48,800 nucleotides of DNA from Candidatus Sumerlaeota bacterium. Lineage in GTDB: Bacteria; Sumerlaeota; Sumerlaeia; UBA8349. Within the stretch, counting starts at the first letter, position 1. Every line of letters begins with the position of its first letter. The DNA is taken from assembly GCA_016931035.1 (NCBI GenBank), contig JAFGFN010000048.1:1-48800 (forward strand). The letters are read 5' to 3'. The translations under genes were made by a program, and so were the position numbers. The notes beneath the pieces are model-generated. The model did no database searches. It was given only the letters and a program-made list of their open reading frames with translations, and was not told the origin of the DNA. Positions 18,076 through 27,294 of the stretch are shown here, one piece after another.

Positions 18076-18918
18076 GTGTCGACCCTGCCGGTGCGACCCG
18101 CGGCCTTTGCCGGACGATTCTACCCGGCTTCGCCCAAGGAACTCCGAGGCGAAGTGGAACGTTTCATCCGTTCCGCCCCTCCCCCGACCGACAGCGGTCC
18201 TCCCCTGGGTTTCGTCTCTCCTCACGCGGGCTATGCCTTCTCGGGGCCGTGTGCGGGCCACGTCTATCGCTGGCTGAGCGAGAAACCTCCCGAGATCGTC
18301 TTCGTCCTGGCCCCCAGCCATCACGGATCGTTCTCCGGCGCGTCGATTTGGGACGGACCGGCCTACGCGACGCCCTTGGGCGAATGTCCGATCGACCTCG
18401 AAACGGTCGCCACCCTCAGGAAACAGGGATGCGGATTCGAGTGCCGTCGGTGGGAGGAACAACAGGAGCACTCGCTCGAGGTCCAAGTCCCGTTTCTCCA
18501 GGTGGCGTGTCCCGAAGCGCGTCTCGTGCCCCTTCTGATCGGGCAACAGATCCGCCCCAATATCCAACCCCTGGCCGACGCGATCGAGGCCGCCCTCAAG
18601 GAACGCACGGCGGACACGTTCGCTTTGATCGCCAGCTCCGACGCCTATCACGGCTACTCGATCGAGGAATGCCGCGCCAACGACGAGCGTCTGGCGGCGG
18701 ATCTGAGCGCCATGGACGTAGAGGCCCTCTACGAAGACTCGATGTCGCGTCGCGCGATGGCCTGTGGCTTGGGGCCGATCGCCGCGGCGATGGACGTCTC
18801 GAAACGCCTCGGGGCTCGGCGCGGCGCCATACTCAAACAGGCAACGTCGGCCGACGCGACGCCTCGCGGCCCCCAGGACTACGTCGTCGGCTATATCGCA
18901 GCGGCCTTCTCGCCATAA
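18076..18918 (+). CDS. MEMO1-family protein (AmmeMemoRadiSam system protein B)
   Basis: 280 residues with GTG start, preceded by a strong AAGGAGG 7 bases upstream. The N-terminus VRPAAFAGRFYPASPKEL and the later SPHAGYAFSGPCAGHVY, LAPSHHG, EQQEHSLEVQVPFLQ and SSDAYHGY segments are those of the MEMO1 family, related to class III nonheme iron dioxygenases. In many bacteria this protein is encoded with an AMMECR1 domain protein and a radical SAM partner; neither is beside it here. The molecular function is not established. It follows apbE closely on the same strand, so co-expression is likely. Confidence 0.88.
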   Translation: MSTLPVRPAAFAGRFYPASPKELRGEVERFIRSAPPPTDSGPPLGFVSPHAGYAFSGPCAGHVYRWLSEKPPEIVFVLAPSHHGSFSGASIWDGPAYATPLGECPIDLETVATLRKQGCGFECRRWEEQQEHSLEVQVPFLQVACPEARLVPLLIGQQIRPNIQPLADAIEAALKERTADTFALIASSDAYHGYSIEECRANDERLAADLSAMDVEALYEDSMSRRAMACGLGPIAAAMDVSKRLGARRGAILKQATSADATPRGPQDYVVGYIAAAFSP

Positions 18919-18961
18919 GTCCGTACCCTCCACGCACGGGCGGATCGGCCGCCCCTCGCGG

Positions 18962-20152
18962 TCAGAGACGCTCTCCCCGCTTCTCCGAGTATTGCGCGTC
19001 CTTCATTTCTTCCAACGCCCAGGCGGCGGCTTCGCGCGCGGCGCGCGACTCGTTCCCCCGGCGGACAATCGAGCGCAAGGCGTCTCGCAGGTCCAGACGC
19101 CTCAGATTCCCTGCCGCAATCGCCGCGTTGCGCAACAAACCGCTTCGGCGCGAGCGCAAGAGAGCGGTCCCAGAAAACATCGCGTCGAACTCGCGGTTCG
19201 AGCGAATCCCAAGAATCCTCTCCAGCGTGGCGTCCCATTCCGGAAAACGTTCGGATCGAGAGCCCGACGTCAAACCGGGTTCTTCGCATGGGAGCGAGTC
19301 GTTGTTGAAAGGACAGACCTCCTGACAGGCGTCGCATCCGAACAGAGTGTTTCCCATCCGGCGCATCGTATCGGGCGCCAGAGACTCGCGCGTCTCGATA
19401 GTGAGGTAGGACAAACATCGGCGCGCGTCGAGGCGCCGAGGCGCGTACAGAGCGCCCGTCGGACAAGCATCGAGACAACGCCGGCATTCGCCGCAGAGAT
19501 CTCCCGAAACCGGTCTGTCCGCGGGCAAGGCGACGCTCGTCACGATCGCTCCCAGAACGAACCACGATCCGTAGCGCGGATGAATCAGACAGGCGTTCTT
19601 GCCGATGAATCCCAGACCCGCCCGGCGGGCGAACGCGCGTTCGAGAAGAGGTCCCGTATCGACGAAGGCCCGCGAAACGACCGGGGCGGACGCGTTGCGG
19701 GCGATGTACTCCGCCATCTCGTTGAGACGAGGCCGAAGGACTTCGTGATAATCCGGTCCCAAAGCGAAGCGCGCGACGCGCCCCTCGGGTTTCCCGGCCA
19801 CGCCTTCGCAATCGGGCGGAACTTGACCGTACGACATGCCCACCGTCACGACGGAGCGCGCGCCATCGACCAATCGGAGCGGATCGCCGCGTTGTTCGTA
19901 TTCCCGCCCGAGATAGGAGCTCATTCGAGCCGCCTCGCCGCGCCCCAGCCACTCGCCGAGACGCGCGACGTCCTCTCCCAGACTCTCCGCGCGAGCGACG
20001 CCGAAGAGTTGAAATCCCAGACCGCGCGCAAGAGCGCGCAGTCCCCGCTTGAGCGGCAGAGCCGAGGCCTCCGAAGCCGTCTCGCTCAAAACGTCGTCCC
20101 TCCTCCGATTCCAGCCTCGACCGGCTACGATCGGCGCAGGCGCCAGTGCCAT
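18962..20152 (-). CDS. queG: Epoxyqueuosine reductase
   Basis: 396 residues from an ATG without a good ribosome binding site; a GTG at 20092 is an alternative and fits the usual family start better. It catalyses the last step of queuosine synthesis in tRNA, the cobalamin-dependent reduction of epoxyqueuosine, in the cytoplasm. Seen: FVDTGPLLERAFARRAGLGFIGKN with catalytic D165, two 4Fe-4S clusters with C220/C223/C226/C230 (CGECRRCLDACPTGAL) and C273/C276/C280 (CDACQEVCPFN), and a C-terminal HEAT-like helical region (RNAAIAAGNLRRLDLRDAL). It converges on the MEMO1-family gene. Confidence 0.93.
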   Translation of the reverse strand: MALAPAPIVAGRGWNRRRDDVLSETASEASALPLKRGLRALARGLGFQLFGVARAESLGEDVARLGEWLGRGEAARMSSYLGREYEQRGDPLRLVDGARSVVTVGMSYGQVPPDCEGVAGKPEGRVARFALGPDYHEVLRPRLNEMAEYIARNASAPVVSRAFVDTGPLLERAFARRAGLGFIGKNACLIHPRYGSWFVLGAIVTSVALPADRPVSGDLCGECRRCLDACPTGALYAPRRLDARRCLSYLTIETRESLAPDTMRRMGNTLFGCDACQEVCPFNNDSLPCEEPGLTSGSRSERFPEWDATLERILGIRSNREFDAMFSGTALLRSRRSGLLRNAAIAAGNLRRLDLRDALRSIVRRGNESRAAREAAAWALEEMKDAQYSEKRGERL

Positions 20153-20200
20153 CCCAACAGAAGTCGCCTCACTCTCTCAAAGGCAAGTGAGAAATGCAAG

Positions 20201-20221
20201 CCGCCCTCCTACCGAGGGCGG
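20201..20221 (-). other. GC-rich hairpin between pilC and queG
   Basis: An 8-bp stem (CCGCCCTC / GAGGGCGG) with a 5-base loop lies between the pilC terminator and the queG start. It has no T-tract on either strand, so it is a weak terminator or a repeat-type palindrome. Confidence 0.4.
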
Positions 20222-20228
20222 TCGTCGC

Positions 20229-20268
20229 ACAAGAAAACCCGGCGTCGTTCGCAAGACCGGCGCCGGGT
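20229..20268 (-). terminator. Rho-independent terminator of the pil operon
   Basis: On the minus strand, ACCCGGCG and CGCCGGGT pair around a 16-base loop and are followed by TTTCTTG. It lies 26 bases after the pilC stop, ending the leftward pilus operon. Confidence 0.7.
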
Positions 20269-20293
20269 CGCTCGAAGCCTAAGAGAAACGGAA

Positions 20294-21505
20294 CTACTTG
20301 ATGGCGTTGACCATGCTGAAAAGCGGAAGGAACATCGAAATGACGATGAACCCGATCACGATACCCAGAAGGACGATCATCACCGGTTCAAGCAGGGAGG
20401 TCAGGCCCGCGACCGCCGCATCGACCTGGTCTTCGTAGAAGTCGGCGATCTTGCTCAACATGCTCTCGAGCGAACCGACCCGCTCGCCGACGTCGATCAT
20501 TCGCGTCACCATCGGCGGAAACACCTGGCTCTCGGCCAGAGGGCGCGAGATGCTCTCGCCGCTCTGGATCGAAACGCGCGTCTTGACGATCGCATCCTCG
20601 ATGACGGCGTTGCCCGACGTAGCCGCGACGATCTCGAGTGCCGAGAGAATGTTGACGCCCGACTTGATCAACGTGCTCAGGGTCCGCGTGAACTTGGCGA
20701 TGCCCACCTTGAGGAACAGAGGACCGAAAACGGGCATCCGCAGCTGGAGCTTGTCGAGAATCATACGGCCGCTCTTGGTGCGGTACCACGAAACGAACGC
20801 CGCCACCGTGACTCCGATCCCGATCGCCGTGTGCAACCAATACACGGTGATGATCCTGTAAACGAAGATGGTGACCCGGGTGGGAACAGGAAGCTTCTGG
20901 TCCAACTGAGAGAAGATGTCGATGAAGACGGGAACAACGACCGTCATCAGGAAAGTCAACAGTGCAAACGCCACGACCGACAGAACGATCGGGTAGACAA
21001 CGGCGGACTTGATCTTGCGCTGCAACGAAGCCAGTTTCTCGAGGTACTGGGCGATCTGGTCCAGAATCGACGCCAGCATACCGGCGGCCTCGCCCGCTTT
21101 CACCATGCTGATGAAAAACGTGCCGAACACCTTGGGGTGTTTGAGAAGAGCCTCGGTCAGCGACGCTCCGGCCTCGACGTCGTTCTCCACCTGCTTGAGA
21201 ATCTTCTTGAGATTGACCTTCTCGGCCTGCTCGGAAAGAATGTTCAGAACTTCGATCAGAGGCAGACCGGCCCGAATCATCGTTGAGAACTGCCGCGAGA
21301 AGACGACCAGGTCGTCGAGCCGCACGCGTCCCGTCCGACCTTTCGGCCGTCGATGCACCACCCCTTCGCGCCCCGCGGTGATGCTGGTCGGAATCAGTCC
21401 CTTGTCGCGCAGCTGCCGCGCGACGAGGCCTGCGTTGCCGGCTTCGATCACGCCGCTGACCATACGGCCTTGCGGACTGCGGGCGGCGTACTGAAAAGAC
21501 GGCAT
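20294..21505 (-). CDS. pilC: Type IV pilus inner-membrane platform protein PilC (GspF family)
   Basis: 403 residues, the normal family length. It opens MPSFQYAARSPQGRMVSGVIEAG, the typical PilC N-terminal domain. Two GspF domains follow (FSRQFSTMIRAGLPLIEVLNIL and FTRTLSTLIKSGVNILSALEIV). Membrane segments lie at about 170-195, 215-240 and 375-400. PilC anchors the PilB ATPase and drives insertion of pilins into the growing pilus. AAGGGAAG lies before the ATG. pilB is directly upstream on the same strand and a terminator follows, so pilC closes the operon. Confidence 0.94.
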   Translation of the reverse strand: MPSFQYAARSPQGRMVSGVIEAGNAGLVARQLRDKGLIPTSITAGREGVVHRRPKGRTGRVRLDDLVVFSRQFSTMIRAGLPLIEVLNILSEQAEKVNLKKILKQVENDVEAGASLTEALLKHPKVFGTFFISMVKAGEAAGMLASILDQIAQYLEKLASLQRKIKSAVVYPIVLSVVAFALLTFLMTVVVPVFIDIFSQLDQKLPVPTRVTIFVYRIITVYWLHTAIGIGVTVAAFVSWYRTKSGRMILDKLQLRMPVFGPLFLKVGIAKFTRTLSTLIKSGVNILSALEIVAATSGNAVIEDAIVKTRVSIQSGESISRPLAESQVFPPMVTRMIDVGERVGSLESMLSKIADFYEDQVDAAVAGLTSLLEPVMIVLLGIVIGFIVISMFLPLFSMVNAIK

Positions 21506-21650
21506 TCGACACTTCCCTTCTCAAGATGAAATCGGTTTCTCGCACGACTGCGTCAACGACGTTCCCAGAAGAGGCGTCCCGCAACCGATCGGTCCGCCGT
21601 TTCGCGATCGATTCGGTCCCGATGTCTTCAGCCGCCACGTAGGACCCGAC

Positions 21651-23354
21651 TCAGTCGGCGGCGGTGGAAGCAAGAACCTCTTCGATCGTCGTGACCCCTT
21701 CGCGAATCTTCAGCATCCCCGACTGCCGAAGACTCCGCATGCCCTCCTCCATGGCGAGCTTCTTGATCTGAGTCGAGTTCGCCCCTTCCATCACGATCCC
21801 GCGAATCGTATCGCTCAACGTCATGATCTCGTACAGAGCGACGCGACCCCGGTATCCGGTCCCTCGACATTCGTTGCAGCCCTGCCCTCGGAAGAACTCG
21901 ATGTCGGAATCCTCCATCCCGATACGCTCGCATATGTCCGCGGGCGGAGAGAACTTGTCGCGGCAATGTTTGCAGATCCGGCGCACCAAGCGCTGGGCCA
22001 CCAACATGTTCAGCGACGCGGTCACCAGGAACGGCTCCACGCCCATATTGACTAGACGCGTGACGGAACTCGGCGCGTCGTTGGTGTGAAGCGTGCTGAA
22101 CACCAGGTGGCCCGTCAAGGCCGCCTTGATGGCGACTTCGACCGTCTCGGTGTCGCGTATCTCCCCGACCATGATGATGTCGGGGTCTTGCCGCAGGAAC
22201 GCGCGCAATCCCTCGGCGAAAGTCAGACCGATGTCCTCGCGCGCTTGCACCTGATTGATGCCGTACAACTGATACTCGATCGGCTCCTCGATCGTGATGA
22301 TGTTCTTGGTCGGCGTATTGATGGTCGACAGGGCCGAGTACAGAGTGGTCGATTTTCCGCTTCCCGTCGGGCCCGTGACCAGGATCATCCCCCACGGCTT
22401 GTGGATCTGCAATTCGAACCGGTCAAGCTCCTCCTGCGTGAAGCCAAGATCCTTGAGGTCGAGGCGGAGATTCGACTGGTCCAGAATACGAATCACGATC
22501 TTCTCGCCGTTGGGCATCGGAATCGAACTCACGCGAAAGTCGATGTCCTTGTTTTCGAGTCGAACCTTGAAACGCCCATCCTGAGGCATGCGCCTCTCGG
22601 CGATGTCCATCTCCGAGAGAATCTTGATGCGCGAGAGAATCGCGTTCTGGAACTTCTTGGGCGGACTGGGCCGCTCCTGCAAGACGCCGTCGATTCTGTA
22701 TCGCAACCGAAGGGTCTTCTCGTACGGCTCGACGTGAATGTCCGAGGCGGCGTCCTGGATGGCCTCCTGAATGATGACGTTCACCAGGCGGATCACGGGA
22801 GCGTCGTTGACCTGGACGGTCAGATCGAGTTCGTCGTCCTCGCGCGAATCGTGGATGATCTCCATCTCCTGCGTGCTCATCTCGGTCATCATGTCCTGCA
22901 ACTTGGTCGTGCTGTCCTCGGTCATAAAGTAACGGTTGATCGCCTGCTGGATATCGACCTCGAAACTGATCACCGGGACGATTTGGCACTTGGTGAGAAG
23001 ACGCAACTCGTCGAGAATGAATATGTTGTGCGGATCGGGAAGGGCCACGGTCAACGTGTCGCCCGTACGGTCCACCGGCACGATGCTGTACTTCAGGATG
23101 ATCTCGCGAGGGATGGACTGAAGAACTTCGCGGTCGATCTCGTATTGGGATAGAGTAATGAACGGGACGTTGAGCTGTCTTCCCAGAGCGGCGGCAATCT
23201 CCCACTCCGTGGCGACGCCCATGTCCATCAACACCCGCCCCAGACTCTGGTCCGAGTTGTCCTGCTTCTCCAGGGCTTCCTCGAGAACCTCGCCGGTGAT
23301 GATATTGTCCTTCACCAGCAACTCGCCGAGTTTTCTTTCCATCTTGGTCGGCAT
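21651..23354 (-). CDS. pilB: Type IV pilus extension ATPase PilB (GspE family)
   Basis: 567 residues from the ATG at 23354, preceded by AGGAGA at 8 bases. Residues 1-160 form the MshEN-type N-terminal domain, which in many PilB proteins binds cyclic di-GMP. Then come the Walker A motif GPTGSGKS at 328-335, an Asp box around IEEPIE (355-360), the Walker B region DPDIIMVGEIRD at 390-401, a His box, and a zinc tetracysteine with C461/C464 and C493/C496. PilB is the cytoplasmic motor that powers pilus assembly through PilC. Its neighbours (GGDEF-type and HDOD proteins) suggest second-messenger control of the pilus or of a related secretion machine. Confidence 0.94.
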   Translation of the reverse strand: MPTKMERKLGELLVKDNIITGEVLEEALEKQDNSDQSLGRVLMDMGVATEWEIAAALGRQLNVPFITLSQYEIDREVLQSIPREIILKYSIVPVDRTGDTLTVALPDPHNIFILDELRLLTKCQIVPVISFEVDIQQAINRYFMTEDSTTKLQDMMTEMSTQEMEIIHDSREDDELDLTVQVNDAPVIRLVNVIIQEAIQDAASDIHVEPYEKTLRLRYRIDGVLQERPSPPKKFQNAILSRIKILSEMDIAERRMPQDGRFKVRLENKDIDFRVSSIPMPNGEKIVIRILDQSNLRLDLKDLGFTQEELDRFELQIHKPWGMILVTGPTGSGKSTTLYSALSTINTPTKNIITIEEPIEYQLYGINQVQAREDIGLTFAEGLRAFLRQDPDIIMVGEIRDTETVEVAIKAALTGHLVFSTLHTNDAPSSVTRLVNMGVEPFLVTASLNMLVAQRLVRRICKHCRDKFSPPADICERIGMEDSDIEFFRGQGCNECRGTGYRGRVALYEIMTLSDTIRGIVMEGANSTQIKKLAMEEGMRSLRQSGMLKIREGVTTIEEVLASTAAD

Positions 23355-23400
23355 CGCCAACGTCTCCTGCTTCGGAATGCGGAAACCTCGTCCCGCTAAA

Positions 23401-24441
23401 TCAGAGACTCTCGCTCTTGAGCGCTTCCGGTGTTGCCGCGTCGTCGGGTCGCGTGTCGGCCCGCCGAACGCTCTCGCCGCGAACATAGCGCCGACGGTCA
23501 ATCATGTAGCCTGACGTCGGCGTTTTCTTCAACTCCTTTTTGATTTCCGCCGCCACGGAAACCAACTGGCCGGCATGCTCGAACTGCCCCTCGGTGTTCG
23601 CCACCACGGCAAGCGAAATCGCCATGATCGGGAAGTCTTCCTTCCGGCCCTGTCGGTTGACGGACCGAATGAAACCTCGCGCCCGGTCCTCCTCGTCGTA
23701 GAGCGAAGGGATGATCCCGTCGAAGTTCGCGATGAACCGCTCGCACACGCCCTGAACGCGGTCGGCGGGGACGATGATGACGTAGTCGTCGCCGCCGACG
23801 TGTCCCACGTAGTGGCGCTCGGGCGATTCGCTGTTCACCGAGTTGATCATGAGACGCGCCGTCAACTTGAGCGCCTCGTCGCCCCGGGCGAAACCGTATC
23901 GGTCGTTGAACGCCTTGAAATGATCGATGTCGGCATAGACGACGGCGAATTCCTCGCGCCGGGCGATTCGGGCATCGAGTTCCTTGGCGATCGAGTTGTT
24001 GCCCGGAAGCCGAGTCAACGGACTGGCATCGAGCTGGCGATGAGCGCGACGAATCGACAGGTGTGCTCGCGTCACCAGCTCGGCATCTTCCGCGTCTTCG
24101 TGAATGAAATCGTCGAACGGAAGATCGGCCCCGTCGAATGCCAGCTTCTTCACTTCCTCGGGATGGACGAGCAGAAGAATGGGAAGGTGCGCGAACACGT
24201 TGTCCTCGCGCAGAACCTGCGCCAACGCGGAACCGCCGTGAGGGCCGATGTTCTGATGGACCAGAATCACGTCGGGCGGCTCGTTGTACACGACCGCCAG
24301 GGCCATCGTCCCGTCGTTGCACACGGTGGCCGTCAAACGGTGAGTCAAGAAACACTGGGCGATCCGTCCCCCGTGCGTCTTGTCGGAGTGGAAGATGAGG
24401 ATTCGGCCGCGTTCCGAGGCGGTTTCAGCTAGCGAACTCAC
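23401..24441 (-). CDS. Receiver-like domain fused to a variant GGDEF domain
   Basis: 346 residues with GTG start, overlapping the HDOD gene by 17 bases. Residues 10-130 have the receiver fold (GRILIFHSDKTHGGRIAQCF at the start), but the phospho-acceptor position reads PDVILVHQNI, with His where Asp is expected. The rest is a GGDEF domain: SPLTRLPGNNSIAKEL, ADIDHFKAFNDRYGFARGDEAL, and the signature VGGDDYVII, i.e. GGDDY in place of GG[DE]EF. The domain has an insertion before the final strands (SLYDEEDRARGFIRSVNRQG). The protein may be a c-di-GMP or nucleotide sensor or scaffold instead of an active cyclase. It is translated between the HDOD protein and PilB. Confidence 0.8.
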   Translation of the reverse strand: MSSLAETASERGRILIFHSDKTHGGRIAQCFLTHRLTATVCNDGTMALAVVYNEPPDVILVHQNIGPHGGSALAQVLREDNVFAHLPILLLVHPEEVKKLAFDGADLPFDDFIHEDAEDAELVTRAHLSIRRAHRQLDASPLTRLPGNNSIAKELDARIARREEFAVVYADIDHFKAFNDRYGFARGDEALKLTARLMINSVNSESPERHYVGHVGGDDYVIIVPADRVQGVCERFIANFDGIIPSLYDEEDRARGFIRSVNRQGRKEDFPIMAISLAVVANTEGQFEHAGQLVSVAAEIKKELKKTPTSGYMIDRRRYVRGESVRRADTRPDDAATPEALKSESL

Positions 24442-25267
24442 GAGTGTCGATTCCCTCCAACTGATCTTCTATTCTCTCGAGCAAGGGCGGCAAATCCGTT
24501 AGATTCAGACCCAGGATGTCCAACGCAGCGGGATCGATGCGCGGCACGAAGGGATCTCCTCCCGAACCGTACTGCAAAGCGCGAACGAAGAAATCCGCCA
24601 GATGAACGGCGGCCGTCGCCTGTTGAGCCGTTTCCGCACGCTGAGGCTCGTGGTGGAAGCAAATCGGCTCCTTCAGCCGCGCGGGGAGATTCCATTCCTT
24701 CGCGAGCCACCCCGCCAGGTCGCAATGAGTCAGGCCGTCGAGCGCCTTCTTCTCCGCTTCGATAAACGAGATTTTCGACGCCTCGACGTCCTCCATGATC
24801 TGCTCGGCCACGTCGCTCATTTCCACGCACAAGACCACCTTGCCCAAGTCGTGAAGCAGGCCCGCGGTCGAGATCTCCACGGGTTGATCGAGCTTCGCGT
24901 GGCGGGCGATCTCTTCGCTCGCGGCCGCGACTCCGAGGCTGTGTTCCCAGAGCCCCACCAGCGAGCTGGACATGGCGTCCACAATCGAAACCGTGAGGAT
25001 GATCCCCTTCATCACGTTGAAACCCAGGAGAACCAGGGCGTGATTGATCGTCCCGATGCGTCCCGGAAAACCGTAGAAGGAAGAGTTGACCACTTTGAGA
25101 ACCTTGGCCGTGAGGACCTGGTCCTCGGAGATGATCTTGGCGATCTCCGCCGCCGACGCCTTGTCGGTCTCCACAAGCAGGCTCAACTTGTTGACAACGT
25201 CGGGAAGCGTCGGAAGAGACTGGATCTTCCGGATTCTGGTTTCGATGTCATGACTGCTCAGGGACAT
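24425..25267 (-). CDS. HDOD-domain signalling protein
   Basis: 280 residues. Residues 15-210 form an HDOD domain (LPTLPDVVNKLSLLVETDKASAAEIAKII, ILKVVNSSFYG-like VLKVVNSSFYGFPGRI, NHALVLLGFNVMKGI) with a retained AGLLHDLGK motif and ICFHHEP. HDOD proteins are cytoplasmic, usually non-catalytic relatives of HD-GYP phosphodiesterases and often act in pilus, chemotaxis or c-di-GMP control. It is the first gene of the leftward group HDOD - GGDEF-type - pilB - pilC, and overlaps the next gene, indicating translational coupling. The upstream gap 25268-25540 shows no feature I trust. Confidence 0.88.
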   Translation of the reverse strand: MSLSSHDIETRIRKIQSLPTLPDVVNKLSLLVETDKASAAEIAKIISEDQVLTAKVLKVVNSSFYGFPGRIGTINHALVLLGFNVMKGIILTVSIVDAMSSSLVGLWEHSLGVAAASEEIARHAKLDQPVEISTAGLLHDLGKVVLCVEMSDVAEQIMEDVEASKISFIEAEKKALDGLTHCDLAGWLAKEWNLPARLKEPICFHHEPQRAETAQQATAAVHLADFFVRALQYGSGGDPFVPRIDPAALDILGLNLTDLPPLLERIEDQLEGIDTREFAS

Positions 25268-25540
25268 TCGGACGGCCGCCTTCCGCGACTGCCTTGCCTC
25301 GCGACCGTCGTTGCGAACCGGTCTTGGGAGGAGCGGGGCCCTAGCGACAGAGCCCGCGATCTATAGCGCTTTTCAAAACTCCGTTATCGGTTGTCGGCTC
25401 CGATCCTGGAAAGAGCGTGTTTGCGGCGGAGAGATAACTCCCCTGGCTTCAGAGCGATGCGTCCAGGGCGGAAGGGCCGGGCAATGGCCCGCCGGGGGGT
25501 GCCCAAGGACCCCAATCGCTGCGGAACTGTGAGAATCGCT

Positions 25541-25876
25541 CTATTCGTCGTCCTGCGTTCCTCTTATCTCCGCGTCTCGGCGGATGAAATGGGCCTTGAC
25601 GATCACACGGAGCTTCTCCATCAGAGCGTCCCCCTTCACTCGATCGAAGGCGGACTCCAAACCCGACAATCTCGCTTTGAGGTCGACCAACGGCAGGTTG
25701 GGCGGATACGGAATCCCCTTCACGACAACGCTCCGGATCCGCATCCGCTCCAGAGTGTCGACCATCCGATCGGAAACCTCCATGTTCTTGGGGAAAACAC
25801 TGTTCCCACCGCCGTCCGTGACGGGGCGAGCCAATACCAGACCGGGTCTCAGAAGGCGGGTGGCCACACGTTGCAC
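25541..25876 (-). CDS. Small stand-alone 'PGLVLARPV' module, related to HD-GYP N-terminal regions
   Basis: 111 residues with GTG start and AAGGGA about 11 bases upstream. The opening TRLLRPGLVLARPVTDGGGN and SVFPKNMEVSDRMVDTLERM match the short beta-rich segment that precedes the catalytic domain of many HD-GYP/HDOD proteins ('LKPGMVLAxxVxxxxGxLLLxxGxxL'). The catalytic part is absent; the remaining ~60 residues look helical (ALMEKLRVIVKAHFIRRDAEI). It lies upstream of the HDOD gene on the same strand with about 270 bases between, and may act with that signalling group. The function is not known. Confidence 0.6.
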   Translation of the reverse strand: MQRVATRLLRPGLVLARPVTDGGGNSVFPKNMEVSDRMVDTLERMRIRSVVVKGIPYPPNLPLVDLKARLSGLESAFDRVKGDALMEKLRVIVKAHFIRRDAEIRGTQDDE

Positions 25877-26058
25877 GTCGGCGAGATCCCTTCCCGGCTC
25901 TTCGCACGCGACTCAGACCGATGAGCCGACAACATTCCTTGGGGCGACGCTTGAAGACAACCTGCCCGGGGAATACACCAATTCGCGCGCGCCGGAACAG
26001 GATCGGACAAGGCAATAACAAACCGCCACGCCCCGAACCCGGCAGTCGCGCTAAAGGT

Positions 26059-26087
26059 ATTATCGGCAGCTACTGGGAGGAAGTTAA
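26059..26087 (-). promoter_or_regulatory. Putative promoter of the small module gene
   Basis: On the minus strand, TTAACT (26087-26082) and GATAAT (26064-26059) are 17 bases apart, predicting a start near 26052 and a leader of about 175 bases to the gene at 25876. This is the only clear content of the 324-base gap 25877-26200; the open frames inside it do not look coding. Confidence 0.45.
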
Positions 26088-26200
26088 CTGCCCGAAAATG
26101 GGCCGAAATCGCGCATTCTCGACCTGGAAACACAGCTGAACACAAAAGAAACCCGGCCCTGCCGTCTCCCGTCCCGTCGTGGGCAAGAAACCCGCGCCCC

Positions 26201-27109
26201 TCACTCGGCCACGACGGGATTGACCAACGTGCCGAGTCCCTCGATTTCCACCTCGACCCGATCCCCCGGCTTGAGCAACCGAGGAGGCTTCCTGAACACG
26301 CCGACTCCCGGAGGAGTCCCCGTGGCGATGACGTCGCCCGTCTCGAGCGTGATGGTCTGCGAGACGAACGCGATCAGCTCCGCTACGGAAAAGACCATCT
26401 GGTTCGTGTTCGACTGCTGAAGCGCCTCGCCGTTGACCCGGCAACAAATCGAGAGATTCTGCGGGTCGGGAATCTCGTCGCGAGTCACCAGCCAAGGACC
26501 CATCGGCGCAAACGTGTCGCACGATTTCCCCCGCACCCACTGCCCGTCGCCGAACTGCAGGTCGCGCGCGCTCACGTCGTTGAAGTTCAAGTACCCCCCC
26601 ACGTGTTCGAGCGCCTCGGACGACGGGATGTGCCGCCCTCCTCGCGCGATCGCCACCCCGAGTTCGGCCTCGTAGTCCACCTTCTCGCTGATCCGCGGAA
26701 GAACGATCGGATCGCCCGGACCCGAGAGCGCCGTGCGGAACTTGGCGAAGATCACGGGCGACTTGGGAACGGGAACCCCCTGTTCCTCGCAATGATCGCG
26801 GTAGTTCTGCCCAATGCACAGAATCTTGGGCGGATCGGCGATCGGAGGAAGAAGGCGGACTCTATCCGCGGGGAGGAAGCGTTCCGGCGATTCGCGTTCG
26901 ACCCAGGCGACGGCATCGCGCAGGTAGTCGATCGCTTCGGTCCCGCGCCTCAAGAGCTCGAGCGGCGAACCCGGGAACTCCGGTGTCTCAGACCCCTTCT
27001 TGAGAGCGTAGAGATTCCAACAGACCGCGGCGTCGGCGAGGCCGCGGTCCGTGAGAACGCCCCATCGCGGTTTCTCGCGATCTTCTTGGTAGAATCGGAC
27101 AATCTTCAC
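26201..27109 (-). CDS. Fumarylacetoacetate hydrolase family protein
   Basis: 302 residues from the GTG at 27109, which gives the usual family start (M)KIVRFYQ and has GAGG about 9 bases upstream. The FAH fold is shown by ILCIGQNYRDHCEE, the metal-binding VDYEAELGVAIARG, GYLNFNDVSARDLQ, GKSCDTFAPMGPWLVT, VNGEALQQSNTNQMVFSVAELI and GDVIATGTPPGVG. Family members hydrolyse or decarboxylate beta-diketo acids (oxaloacetate, acylpyruvate, homoprotocatechuate-pathway intermediates) with Mg or Mn in the cytoplasm. The substrate is not predictable. It stands alone, divergent from the lamin-tail gene. Confidence 0.93.
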   Translation of the reverse strand: MKIVRFYQEDREKPRWGVLTDRGLADAAVCWNLYALKKGSETPEFPGSPLELLRRGTEAIDYLRDAVAWVERESPERFLPADRVRLLPPIADPPKILCIGQNYRDHCEEQGVPVPKSPVIFAKFRTALSGPGDPIVLPRISEKVDYEAELGVAIARGGRHIPSSEALEHVGGYLNFNDVSARDLQFGDGQWVRGKSCDTFAPMGPWLVTRDEIPDPQNLSICCRVNGEALQQSNTNQMVFSVAELIAFVSQTITLETGDVIATGTPPGVGVFRKPPRLLKPGDRVEVEIEGLGTLVNPVVAE

Positions 27110-27294
27110 TTTGGAGAACCTCGCTTGACCCTGTGGGGCGAGATCCACCCCGAATTCCCCTCGGCGCGCATCCTCAACCAGGACCGTGCGAAAGAATAGC
27201 CTTTGTTGCCGCGTCGATGCAACTCCAATACTCCTTGCGGGCGAGCGCCGCTCTTTGGTAGAACCCACGGTGTACCGGGAAAGGCTCTCGAACG

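Noticed and set aside
25877..26200. Coding sequence in the 324-base gap
   Set aside because: The open frames there have no start signals or family resemblance and cross the predicted promoter.
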